From positions 1 to 6,538 of the forward strand of contig JAEDJV010000136.1 of assembly GCA_016296165.1 (NCBI GenBank): a DNA stretch of 6,538 nt, given 5' to 3'. Made by a program: the position numbers and the translations under genes. Below are positions 1-6,538 of the stretch, piece after piece; the first letter of the stretch is position 1, and each line of letters starts with the position of its first letter. This stretch comes from Oscillospiraceae bacterium. Lineage in GTDB: Bacteria; Bacillota; Clostridia; Oscillospirales; Ruminococcaceae. The notes beneath the pieces were generated by a model, which searched no databases, was not told the DNA's origin, and was given only the letters and a program-made list of their open reading frames with translations.

Positions 1-1724
1 ATAGTTCTACATATATTGATTTAACAAAATTTGATGGAGAAAAAAATAAAGAAAAGGCCTTTCATGAAAAGGAGAAAATTTACTATACCAAAAATTCACT
101 TTTCAACAAAATACCAGAACAAAAAAATGCGTATTGGTTAAGCAATAATGCGGTAAATTGTTTTAGTAATATAAATTTTGGAGAGATATGCGCAGTTAAA
201 TCTGGATTATCTACAGGGGATAATCCACTATTTTTAAGGGAATGGTATGAAATAAATAATAATTATTTTTCTGTTTTTTCAAACACTAAAAAATGGGTGC
301 CATATAATAAAGGCGTTGCTACATGGCGTTGGTATGGCATGAATTCGCTTGTGTTACATTGGAATGAGGATGGAAATATACTAAAAGCAACAAAAAAAGC
401 AGTTTTTAGAAATTCATCATTTTATTTTAGAAAAGGAATTACATGGACAGGAATTTCATCAGGTAAAGGAAGTTTTCGATTTTCACCTGAAGGATATGTA
501 TTTGATTCAAATAAAGGTCCAATGATATTTACTAAAGATGACCAACTCTTTTATATTATGGGGTTATTAAATTCAAAGGTTTCAATATATTTTATTAATG
601 CATTAAATCAAACCATTTCTTTACAAATTGGAGATGTTCAAAAAATACCATATATTGGTGATGATGCGAATAAAAAAATAATTGATAGCACAGTAGAAAA
701 CAATATTCAATTATGCAGATATGATTGGGACAGCTTTGAAATTAGCTGGGATTTTATTAAGCACCCATTCCTTGTTATGAATGACAAATCAAAGGAAAAG
801 AGTAATGAAATATTAACAAAGATAAGTGACAGTTTTGGTTTGTGGAAAGCGTTTACTGATATTCAGTTCAATACTTTAAAACATAACGAAGAAGAACTAA
901 ACAGAATATTCATCGACATCTACGGCTTGCAGGACGAACTCACACCTGAAGTTGAAGATAAGGACGTTACAGTCCGAAAGGCTGACCTTACAAGAGACGT
1001 TAAATCATTCATTTCATACGCAGTAGGCTGTATGTTTGGACGTTATTCACTTGATGTTGATGGCCTCGCATATGCTGGCGGAGACTGGGATGACAGTAAA
1101 TACAAATCGTTCATCCCGGTTAAGGATAACTGCATTATCATCACAGACGAGGAATTCTTCAGTGACGATATCGTAAACCGTTTTGTTGAATTTGTAAAGA
1201 CAGTCTACGGAGAAGACACCCTTGAGGAGAACCTTGATTTTGTTGCTGATGCACTCGGAAACAAGGGCGCTACAAGCCGTCAGAAAATCAGGAACTACTT
1301 CCTTTCTGACTTTATCAAGGATCATAACAAGATCTATCAGAAACGTCCTATATACTGGATGTTTGACAGCGGAAAGCAGAACGGGTTTAAGGCACTTGTG
1401 TATATGCACAGATGGAAAGCAGATACTATTGGTAATGTTCGTGTCGAATATCTCCATAAGCTGCAGCGTGTATATGAAAGTGAAATAAACCGTATGCAGG
1501 AAACAATTGATAACAGTTCTAACTCAAAGGAAATTGCAAATGCTGAAAAGCGTAAGGATAAACTCAGCAAGCAGCAGAAGGAAGCAAGGGAATATGATGA
1601 AAAGATTTCACACCTTGCCCTTATGCGCACAGACATTGACCTTGATGATGGTGTTAAGGTTAATTACGAGAAGGTTCAGACGGCACAGGATGGTAGGAAA
1701 CTTGAGGTGCTGGTGAAGATATGA
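1..1724 (+). CDS. pglX: PglX (BrxX), BREX type 1 adenine-specific DNA methyltransferase, C-terminal part (5' end outside window)
   Basis: The reading frame is open from the first base (first full codon at 3) to TGA at 1722-1724, giving 573 residues. PglX is normally about 1,200 aa, so the N-terminal half with the SAM-binding and NPPY-type catalytic motifs lies upstream; the ATG at 297 is internal. Family role: it methylates adenine in the host BREX site and is needed for defence. Visible PglX hallmarks, in order, are GLSTGDN (204-224), YNKG...WRWYGM (303-341), the TW-G-SSGKGSFRFSP block (about 442-490), LLNSKVSIYF (about 564-594), GDVQKIPY (about 630-655), the DWDSFEISWDF block (about 723-755), then IFIDIYGLQDELTPEV (about 906-954) and the conserved C-terminal domain. 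A Lys/Glu-rich, probably coiled-coil stretch (about 1449-1610) lies near the end. DNA before about 895 is much more AT-rich than after it. Identification is by recognised motifs and by the pglZ-brxL context; I am very sure of the family. Confidence 0.95.
   Translation, partial: SSTYIDLTKFDGEKNKEKAFHEKEKIYYTKNSLFNKIPEQKNAYWLSNNAVNCFSNINFGEICAVKSGLSTGDNPLFLREWYEINNNYFSVFSNTKKWVPYNKGVATWRWYGMNSLVLHWNEDGNILKATKKAVFRNSSFYFRKGITWTGISSGKGSFRFSPEGYVFDSNKGPMIFTKDDQLFYIMGLLNSKVSIYFINALNQTISLQIGDVQKIPYIGDDANKKIIDSTVENNIQLCRYDWDSFEISWDFIKHPFLVMNDKSKEKSNEILTKISDSFGLWKAFTDIQFNTLKHNEEELNRIFIDIYGLQDELTPEVEDKDVTVRKADLTRDVKSFISYAVGCMFGRYSLDVDGLAYAGGDWDDSKYKSFIPVKDNCIIITDEEFFSDDIVNRFVEFVKTVYGEDTLEENLDFVADALGNKGATSRQKIRNYFLSDFIKDHNKIYQKRPIYWMFDSGKQNGFKALVYMHRWKADTIGNVRVEYLHKLQRVYESEINRMQETIDNSSNSKEIANAEKRKDKLSKQQKEAREYDEKISHLALMRTDIDLDDGVKVNYEKVQTAQDGRKLEVLVKI
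3..895 (+). other. PglX target-recognition/specificity region, AT-rich segment
   Basis: This part of pglX holds the motifs typical of the DNA target-recognition half of type IIL-like/PglX methyltransferases (GLSTGDN, YNKG...WYGM, LLNSK, GD-QKIP). The sampled 60-nt lines 61-120, 781-840 and 841-900 have 27%, 27% and 30% GC, and codons end mostly in A or T. From about 900 the same gene is 42-43% GC (lines 901-960 and 961-1020), with codons such as ATC GAC ATC TAC GGC. The 5' limit of the AT-rich segment lies outside the window. Assigning the region to DNA specificity follows from the family; a separate origin for the segment is inference. Confidence 0.6.
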
Positions 1725-1730
1725 GTTTTT

Positions 1731-1739
1731 AGAAAGGTG
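1731..1739 (+). promoter_or_regulatory. Ribosome binding site of the ATPase gene
   Basis: AGAAAGGTG lies 8 nt before the ATG at 1748, inside the 23-nt gap after the pglX stop. It supports this start and shows that the ATPase can be translated independently of pglX. No promoter is visible in the gap. Confidence 0.7.
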
Positions 1740-1747
1740 TAAGTATA

Positions 1748-2836
1748 ATGGCTGTACACATAAAGGAATTTTATATAGGGGCTTTTAAGGGGATAAAGGA
1801 TCTGTCACTTAAGGAACTTAATCATATAAATATACTTACTGGAAATAACAATACAGGTAAAACATCGATTTTAGAGTTGTTGTTTACTTTAAGCAATCCG
1901 AAGGAAATCAATAACTGGCTTAATAATGAAAGAGTAATACCGTATCTAAAACCTGGGAGAAATTTTAATTATTTTTTAAATCTTTTTCCAGTCGATAGTG
2001 GATTAACGTCACCAGTTAATTACAGCTATACAGATATCTTCGACAATAAACATTATGTACAATTGTCCGGAACAATTGAAAAAGGGCAGATGCCATTGAA
2101 AGAGATAAATGAAATAAGTGGCATAAGAAGAAATAGGAATGGGTTACCTGATGAAGAATTGAATTTACTTATAGATACAAAAAAACTATCTTTAGATGTT
2201 AGTGAAGATTCAAATTTCGGAAAACGGTATGAAATATATGATTTTGAAAACACTCATAGAATTGTTATTGGTGATAAACCAAATATTAGCATTTCATACG
2301 TGTCTCCTATTGCACATTCTCAAGTTACTAATTTGAGTAGTGTGTTGTCAGATGTTCAATTTTATAATGATATGATTTTACTTTTGCAGGAATTTGATGA
2401 GAATATTGTAAATATAACTTCTATAGAACAGAGTGGATATTCCGAGTATATGATAATTTCTAATAATCATAAATCTGCTATACCGTTAAGCTTTTATGGA
2501 GATGGAATGAAAAAATCACTTTCACTTTTATGTGCAATTATCAATTCCCGAAACGGCATTTTACTAGTTGACGAATTCGAAACAGCTATTCATACATCTG
2601 CAATGGATCATGTTTTCTCCTGGTTACTTAAGAGTGCAATAAAGCTGAATGTTCAGGTGTTCCTTACATCTCACAGTAAAGAAGCAATAAATAAAGTTTT
2701 AAGATGTGATGAAAGTCTCAGCGATAAGATAAGTTATTATACGTTATTTAACTATGAGGGTAAAAATCTTGTCAGAAAACTTTCCTGCAGCGAAGCTATA
2801 AAACTTCAGGATCAGGGAGGTATGGATATAAGATGA
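1748..2836 (+). CDS. AAA family ATPase (ABC/OLD-like, AAA_15/AAA_21 type), partner of the downstream TOPRIM protein
   Basis: This is a 362-aa cytoplasmic SMC/ABC-type ATPase. The N-terminus (residues 5-30, IKEFYIGAFKGIKDL...INILTG) is the usual first strand pair before Walker A, GNNNTGKTS (32-40, Lys38). A diverged signature, SFYGDGMKK (248-256), is followed by Walker B ILLVDEFE (271-278, Asp275 and catalytic Glu276), His282 and the switch motif LTSHS (306-310, His309), so the catalytic set looks complete. Residues about 50-245 are poorly conserved and probably form the inserted sensing or dimerisation part. It ends in GGMDIR, a tail seen in ATPases paired with TOPRIM proteins. The ATG has a good SD, and the gene overlaps the next by 4 nt, so the two products probably form a complex, as in split OLD-type systems. 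The family call is firm; a defence role is inferred from its place inside a BREX operon. Most of the gene is AT-rich (22-32% GC in sampled lines), with higher GC towards the 3' end. Confidence 0.88.
   Translation: MAVHIKEFYIGAFKGIKDLSLKELNHINILTGNNNTGKTSILELLFTLSNPKEINNWLNNERVIPYLKPGRNFNYFLNLFPVDSGLTSPVNYSYTDIFDNKHYVQLSGTIEKGQMPLKEINEISGIRRNRNGLPDEELNLLIDTKKLSLDVSEDSNFGKRYEIYDFENTHRIVIGDKPNISISYVSPIAHSQVTNLSSVLSDVQFYNDMILLLQEFDENIVNITSIEQSGYSEYMIISNNHKSAIPLSFYGDGMKKSLSLLCAIINSRNGILLVDEFETAIHTSAMDHVFSWLLKSAIKLNVQVFLTSHSKEAINKVLRCDESLSDKISYYTLFNYEGKNLVRKLSCSEAIKLQDQGGMDIR
2814..2821 (+). promoter_or_regulatory. Ribosome binding site of the TOPRIM gene, inside the end of the ATPase gene
   Basis: AGGGAGGT lies within the last codons of the ATPase gene, 11 nt before the ATG at 2833, a little further than usual. 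The nearer ATG at 2822 is in the ATPase frame (its Met359), so it is not an alternative start. With the ATGA overlap, this arrangement favours translational coupling. Confidence 0.65.
2833..2836 (+). other. 4-nt ATGA stop/start overlap coupling the ATPase and TOPRIM genes
   Basis: The ATG of the TOPRIM gene and the TGA of the ATPase gene share ATGA. Such overlaps usually mean coupled translation and matched amounts of two proteins that act together. It is the only overlap in the window, and it marks the pair as a unit distinct from the flanking BREX genes. Confidence 0.9.
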
Positions 2837-3588
2837 GCCAGAGTGTTATTTTATGTGAAGGTAATACAGATTTTTCTTTGCTTCAGATATATATGAGAGA
2901 AGTTCACAACTGGAATGAAGATAAAAAATACCAGGAAGAAAATGAAGTGGTTAAAATACCTAATCAGAAATCAAGAATTTTTAAACGCAACGATGATTAT
3001 CTCACTGTTATGGCAACAGGAGGCTGCACAAGGATGACCGAAGGACTTGACATTGTACTTGACAGAATAATTCAGGCATCTCCTCCTTTTGAAAATGCTT
3101 TTAATAAAATTGCAATTGTTACTGATAACGATGATATTGATACAGTTGAGGAATTTATTTCAAACATAGAAAATAAGCTTACAGAAAGAAATATATCCTT
3201 TACAGATGAACTCAAAAATAAAGAATGGCTGGAATGCCAGGTTATTACAAATGTCGGTCTGCCTTTAAGTTTTCAAATCATAGTTCTGGTAATTCCATAC
3301 AATCATCAGGGAGCTATGGAAACATTTTTACTTGATGCTATCTCTGCTAATGATTCCTATGATAAAGTTTTGATTGACAAATGCAAAGCCTTTGTGAGCG
3401 ATGCAGATCCTGAGGAACGGTATCTGAATCGCAGAAGTTATAAAACCAAAGCTGAGTTCTCTTCTTATTTTTGCATTCGTACTCCAGCTGACGCTTATAC
3501 GGAAAGAAATACTCTTATGAAAAAAGACATTAAGTGGAGTAACTATTCGTTGATAAGAAGTGAATTTGAATTTCTGAAGGATTTATAA
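2833..3588 (+). CDS. TOPRIM-fold protein (DUF3226/OLD-like), probable nuclease partner of the ATPase
   Basis: This is a 251-aa cytoplasmic protein with the layout of a stand-alone TOPRIM domain. The first motif is VILCEGNTD (residues 5-13), with the metal-binding Glu9. A Gly-rich turn, ATGGCTRM (61-68), follows, then the acidic motif IAIVTDNDD (93-101) supplying Asp98 and Asp100 (the TOPRIM DxD). IPYNHQGAMETFLLDAI (154-170) matches the P-N-x-G-x-x-E block of DUF3226-type proteins. The basic segment RYLNRRSYKTKAEF (about 196-209) and an Arg/Lys-rich C-terminus complete it. All expected acidic residues are present, so it may be an active Mg-dependent nuclease. It starts at the ATG overlapping the ATPase stop (ATGA, 2833-2836) and ends with tandem stops TAA TAG (3586-3591). 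The nearest functional analogues are PARIS AriB (DUF4435 TOPRIM) and the TOPRIM part of GajA/OLD. Assignment to DUF3226 rather than a sister family is from motif memory and needs a profile search. Confidence 0.8.
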   Translation: MSQSVILCEGNTDFSLLQIYMREVHNWNEDKKYQEENEVVKIPNQKSRIFKRNDDYLTVMATGGCTRMTEGLDIVLDRIIQASPPFENAFNKIAIVTDNDDIDTVEEFISNIENKLTERNISFTDELKNKEWLECQVITNVGLPLSFQIIVLVIPYNHQGAMETFLLDAISANDSYDKVLIDKCKAFVSDADPEERYLNRRSYKTKAEFSSYFCIRTPADAYTERNTLMKKDIKWSNYSLIRSEFEFLKDL

Positions 3589-3615
3589 TAGAAACAGATA
3601 ATATTTATGATCAAT

Positions 3616-3622
3616 AAAGGGA
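3616..3622 (+). promoter_or_regulatory. Ribosome binding site of pglZ
   Basis: AAAGGGA lies 7 nt before the ATG at 3630, in the 41-nt gap after the TOPRIM gene. This confirms the pglZ start. The gap has no stem-loop with a T-run, so transcription probably continues through it. Confidence 0.7.
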
Positions 3623-3629
3623 CTGTATT

Positions 3630-6143
3630 ATGGCCGAACTAAACTTAAAACAAATAACAGACAAACTTAACGAAGAATTTACTTCAGAAGAACGCAGACT
3701 GATATTCTGGTACGATGATAATGCAGAGTTTTCTGAAGAAATTGATAATATAGAGCTTATTAATGCAAAAGTACTCAGACTTGAAAAAGATAATCAGCTT
3801 TACATAAAATATTTCCTTGAAATGGAGGATAGGGAAACAAGCTACCTTGTGTATGCTCCGTTTCCTAAACCTGATATAAGAGAAAATCACCTTGCAGATA
3901 CAATTCATTATTCAAGAGAATTTTTTGTTGACAGAGCGTCACTTATATGTGCTGACCTGAATATTGCCGATGAATATAAGCCGATTATCCAGAAGTACGT
4001 TAAGTTCTTTGCTGCTCAGGAGAGGCTTCATAGGTTTTATGCTATTGATGTATCTGAGTATGACAGACTTTCTATTGAAACAACTCTTATAAGCTGTATC
4101 TGTAAAATAAAAATATCTTCATTTGAAGAAAGTCTCAGAATAATTCTTTCTGATGAAAACCTTGAAGAAAACAAGTACATAACTGAACTTGAAAAATACG
4201 GACTTACAGAGGCGTTCTGGCAGCAGGCAGAGATAACTTTCGGTTATCTGGATTCTGAACCTACACTGGAAAAACTTCTTATGAGCCTGTTTATTACTTA
4301 TGCAGTAAAAGTAATGCAGTGTGAAGTGCCGACAGCGTGGAAACCGTATATTTCTCATAAATCCGGAAGCGTAATGGCATTTCTCGATAATTATATGAAT
4401 AACTCACTGTTCAGCGAACGTTTCGATGAACTGTCGGCTATTATATACAATACAATTGACGGTTATAAAATACTGTCAGCTCTTCCGGTGGAAAATCTTC
4501 TTGACTGTTGTATTTTCAGAGGAATTGATGAAATTATTCTTTCATGGATTAAAGAAAGACTTGAAAATGAAGATACTGCTGCAACTCTGATGGAAAGAAC
4601 TATTCCTGAAATATCAATTCTAAGAAGAAAAATGCATTTCGGAAAGAACTTCAGAAATGAATACTTTGTACTTGAAAATGCCTATTATATTATCAAAGAT
4701 ACAAACTATTCTTCGGTAACAAATATCAATGATATCGTGCAAAACTATACATCCGTATGGTATAAAACCGATATGCGATATCGTTATTTTAACTATTATT
4801 ACGATAAGCTTGCATCTGATTCCGACTTTGAAAAACTGCGAACTCTGGTTGAGAATATTTATACAAATGACTATCTTGACAGGATAACTGTAAACTGGTG
4901 TAATTCATTTTCTGAATCCGGCGGTAAAACATATATATCTGTTCAGCAGAATTTTTATAACGACAATGTTAAAAACGCTAAGGACAGAGTGTGTGTTATT
5001 ATCTCTGATGCTCTTCGGTATGAAGTCGGAAGAACACTTCTGGAAGAGCTTGAAGCTGATGAAAAATGCAGTGCAAAGATAAGCGTTATGCAGTCGGTTC
5101 TGCCTTCGAAAACACAAACAGGCATGGCGGCACTTCTTCCGCATAATACATACACGTTAAATGCTGATATGAAAGCTGAAGTTGACGGTAAGGTTTGTGA
5201 TACAACAGATGCACGTGAAGCTCAGCTTAAAAAATATGAACCGGCAAGCCGCTGTGTGCAGTTTGATGCTCTTACAAAGATGAATATGACAGAACTGCGT
5301 GAAGTATTCACTGATCAGAAGGTTGTATATGTTTATCACAATCAGATAGATGCATGCGGTGATGATGCAAAGACTGAAGACGAGGTTTTCAAAGCCTGTG
5401 AGGAAGCGGTTGAGGAAATAGCAAAGCTTATCCGAAGGCTTACAACAAGTGCCAACACATCACACTTCTTTGTAACAGCAGATCATGGATTTCTTTATAA
5501 ACGTGATAAGATTTATGAAAGCGCAAAGATCAGTGGTATTTCGAAGCAGGCCGCATACTATGGCAAGCGATTTGCATTTTACGGTGAACAGCTTAAAACA
5601 GAGGGGGTACGCAGCATAGCCCTGAATACTATTTATTCTGACTGTGACGGATATGTTTTTTCTCCTGTAGGTACCGATATCATAAAAAGTCCGGGAAGCG
5701 GGCTGAACTATGTTCATGGCGGATGTTCACCTCAGGAAATGCTGGTTCCTGTTATTGAAGTAAAAACAGAACGAAGCTATACTGAAACTAAAAAGGCTCC
5801 GATAAGTCTGATTACGCCGGTTAAGAAAATTACAAATCTTGTTCTTAATCTTGAATTTTTCCAGAGTGAAGCTGTAAGCGATGTAGTCAAGGAAGCTGTA
5901 TACAAGGTTTTCTTTGTTTCAGAAGACGGTGAAACAATTTCTAATGAAAACTTTATTTTAGCTGAAAAAACTGATGCTGATGCAATTCATCGTATTTTCA
6001 AGCTCAGATTCAGCCTGAAGAATAAGGCATATGATTCAAAGCAGCATTATTATCTTGTTGCCGTGGATGACAGTAACGGTATGGAAGCGTTAAGAACAGA
6101 ATTTATTATTGATATAGCATTTGCCGGAAACTTTGGTTTCTGA
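3630..6143 (+). CDS. pglZ: PglZ (BrxZ), BREX type 1 alkaline-phosphatase-superfamily protein
   Basis: This complete 837-aa protein is the usual size for type 1 PglZ (about 830-850 aa). It is a core BREX component required for methylation and phage exclusion; PglZ-family proteins have metal-dependent phosphodiesterase/nuclease-like chemistry. The N-terminal part (about 1-440) is a helical, acidic BREX-specific region. The phosphatase domain then begins with VCVIISDALRYEVG (Asp460 is the metal ligand/nucleophile area). VVYVYHNQIDACGDD follows (His570, Asp574), then FFVTADHGFLY (Asp618, His619) and HGGCSPQEMLVPV (His696, Glu703), which together match the conserved metal-site blocks of the family. 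A beta-rich C-terminal domain follows (about 720-837). The ATG at 3630 has a good SD. The stop at 6141-6143 is 19 nt before brxL, as in standard loci. GC content is uneven: the N-terminal half is more AT-rich than the catalytic half. No frameshift or missing key residue is seen, so the protein is probably functional. Confidence 0.97.
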   Translation: MAELNLKQITDKLNEEFTSEERRLIFWYDDNAEFSEEIDNIELINAKVLRLEKDNQLYIKYFLEMEDRETSYLVYAPFPKPDIRENHLADTIHYSREFFVDRASLICADLNIADEYKPIIQKYVKFFAAQERLHRFYAIDVSEYDRLSIETTLISCICKIKISSFEESLRIILSDENLEENKYITELEKYGLTEAFWQQAEITFGYLDSEPTLEKLLMSLFITYAVKVMQCEVPTAWKPYISHKSGSVMAFLDNYMNNSLFSERFDELSAIIYNTIDGYKILSALPVENLLDCCIFRGIDEIILSWIKERLENEDTAATLMERTIPEISILRRKMHFGKNFRNEYFVLENAYYIIKDTNYSSVTNINDIVQNYTSVWYKTDMRYRYFNYYYDKLASDSDFEKLRTLVENIYTNDYLDRITVNWCNSFSESGGKTYISVQQNFYNDNVKNAKDRVCVIISDALRYEVGRTLLEELEADEKCSAKISVMQSVLPSKTQTGMAALLPHNTYTLNADMKAEVDGKVCDTTDAREAQLKKYEPASRCVQFDALTKMNMTELREVFTDQKVVYVYHNQIDACGDDAKTEDEVFKACEEAVEEIAKLIRRLTTSANTSHFFVTADHGFLYKRDKIYESAKISGISKQAAYYGKRFAFYGEQLKTEGVRSIALNTIYSDCDGYVFSPVGTDIIKSPGSGLNYVHGGCSPQEMLVPVIEVKTERSYTETKKAPISLITPVKKITNLVLNLEFFQSEAVSDVVKEAVYKVFFVSEDGETISNENFILAEKTDADAIHRIFKLRFSLKNKAYDSKQHYYLVAVDDSNGMEALRTEFIIDIAFAGNFGF

Positions 6144-6150
6144 TTTGAGC

Positions 6151-6159
6151 GGGGGAGGT
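6151..6159 (+). promoter_or_regulatory. Very strong ribosome binding site of brxL with short spacing
   Basis: GGGGGAGGT is the strongest Shine-Dalgarno match in the window, but the GGAGG core ends only 4 nt before the ATG at 6163. The next in-frame ATG (6178, Met6) is too far away. The BrxL family's conserved N-terminus begins near residue 20, so it does not decide between the two. The start at 6163 is preferred. Confidence 0.6.
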
Positions 6160-6162
6160 ACA

Positions 6163-6538
6163 ATGAATGAATTTGATATGCTTTCAGAGAAAGAGTCTGA
6201 AGATTCAAATGACGTAATAAAAAGAAAACTCAGAGATAACTTTGACGGAAAGATAGTAAGAAAAGACCTTACAAAGAAAATCAAGGAAGGTGCAAATGTA
6301 CCTGTTTACGTACTTGAATTTCTTCTTGGACAGTACTGTAACACAGATGATGAGGATGAGATTGCTGCAGGTGTTGAGCGGGTAAAGACTATACTTGCCA
6401 ATAATTATGTTCGTCCTGACGAAGCTCAGAAAATTCTGTCCCTGCTTAAGAAAAATGAGAGATATACCGTAATAGACATGGTTTCTGTAGGTCTTAATCT
6501 TAAGAAGAATGTCTATGAAGCATCATTTTCCAATCTCG
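6163..6538 (+). CDS. brxL: BrxL, BREX type 1 Lon-like/AAA+ protein, N-terminal part (3' end outside window)
   Basis: 125 codons are visible and the frame is still open at the window end. The full protein is normally about 680 aa. The visible part matches the BrxL N-terminal domain closely: KLRDNFDGKIVRKDLTKKIK (about 22-41), VPVYVLEFLLGQYCNTDDE (about 46-64), GVERVKTILANNYVRPDEA (about 71-89) and RYTVIDMVSVGLNLKKNVYEA (about 101-121). BrxL was first described as a Lon-like protease. Later structural work describes DNA-binding AAA+ multimers, and it is needed for phage exclusion but not for host methylation. The ATPase and Lon-like parts lie beyond the window. Its place 19 nt after pglZ is the standard type 1 order and settles the BREX subtype. 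Identification is firm; integrity of the rest cannot be judged. Confidence 0.95.
   Translation, partial: MNEFDMLSEKESEDSNDVIKRKLRDNFDGKIVRKDLTKKIKEGANVPVYVLEFLLGQYCNTDDEDEIAAGVERVKTILANNYVRPDEAQKILSLLKKNERYTVIDMVSVGLNLKKNVYEASFSNL

Noticed and set aside
1047..1457. 136-aa reverse-strand reading frame within pglX
   Set aside because: It lies antisense to a well-recognised conserved PglX domain, has no recognisable motif, and is a typical shadow frame. The other overlapping reverse and out-of-frame ORFs were rejected for the same reason.
297..1724. The ATG at 297 as the true start of the first gene
   Set aside because: The same frame is open back to base 3 and encodes PglX-family motifs (GLSTGDN, FLREWYE) before 297. 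No Shine-Dalgarno precedes it, so it is an internal methionine codon.
1744..1749. TATAAT just before and into the ATPase start codon
   Set aside because: It overlaps the ATG and lacks a -35 partner, and a transcript from it would begin inside the gene and miss the SD at 1731-1739.
3584..3589. TATAAT matching a -10 box at the end of the TOPRIM gene, as a possible internal promoter for pglZ
   Set aside because: No acceptable -35 lies 16-18 nt upstream (TTGAAT at 3566-3571 is only 12 nt away), there is no extended -10, and it overlaps the TAA stop in AT-rich DNA. Chance is the simplest explanation.
3589..3629. Possible terminator or attachment site in the longest gap
   Set aside because: Only the 6-nt palindrome TGATCA is visible. 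There is no GC stem, no T-run and no repeat matching the 1725-1747 gap that would mark the cargo ends as a mobile element.

Overview
The window is the 3' half of a type 1 BREX phage-defence operon, with an extra two-gene module placed between its methyltransferase and phosphatase genes. All genes are on the + strand and closely packed: (1) the C-terminal 573 codons of pglX (brxX), cut by the window start; (2) a 362-aa ABC/OLD-type AAA ATPase; (3) a 251-aa TOPRIM-fold (DUF3226/OLD-like) protein that overlaps the ATPase gene by 4 nt; (4) a complete 837-aa pglZ (brxZ); (5) the first 125 codons of brxL, cut by the window end. The gaps are 23 nt, -4 nt, 41 nt and 19 nt. I see no terminator and no convincing internal promoter, so the genes are probably one transcript. 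In a standard type 1 locus, brxA, brxB and brxC would lie upstream of this window.

How the parts work together. In BREX, PglX adds a methyl mark to a non-palindromic host site, and PglX, PglZ, BrxB, BrxC and BrxL together block phage DNA replication in unmethylated phage. The canonical order is pglX-pglZ-brxL. Here the ATPase/TOPRIM pair sits exactly between pglX and pglZ, in the same direction and with its own Shine-Dalgarno sequences. It has the architecture of the split OLD-like defence pairs: a SMC/ABC-type ATPase sensor plus a TOPRIM nuclease, as in PARIS AriA/AriB, or GajA, where the two are fused. Inference: it is a second defence layer carried as cargo in the BREX operon, perhaps acting when BREX is inhibited.

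A second notable point is inside pglX. The DNA is strongly AT-rich up to about position 895 (sampled 60-nt lines at 27-30% GC), then changes within a few codons to about 42% GC with different codon choice. The change falls at the join between the specificity region and the conserved C-terminal domain, as expected if the specificity segment has been exchanged by recombination.

Organism: low-GC DNA, strong AGGAGG-type ribosome binding sites, and codon choice (ACA Thr, CTT Leu, GAA Glu, GAT Asp) suggest an anaerobic Bacillota/Clostridia, possibly a Ruminococcus-like gut bacterium. This is a guess from style, not from a marker gene. No gene-free stretch exceeds 41 nt, and I saw no tRNA, rRNA, CRISPR, insertion sequence or attachment site.
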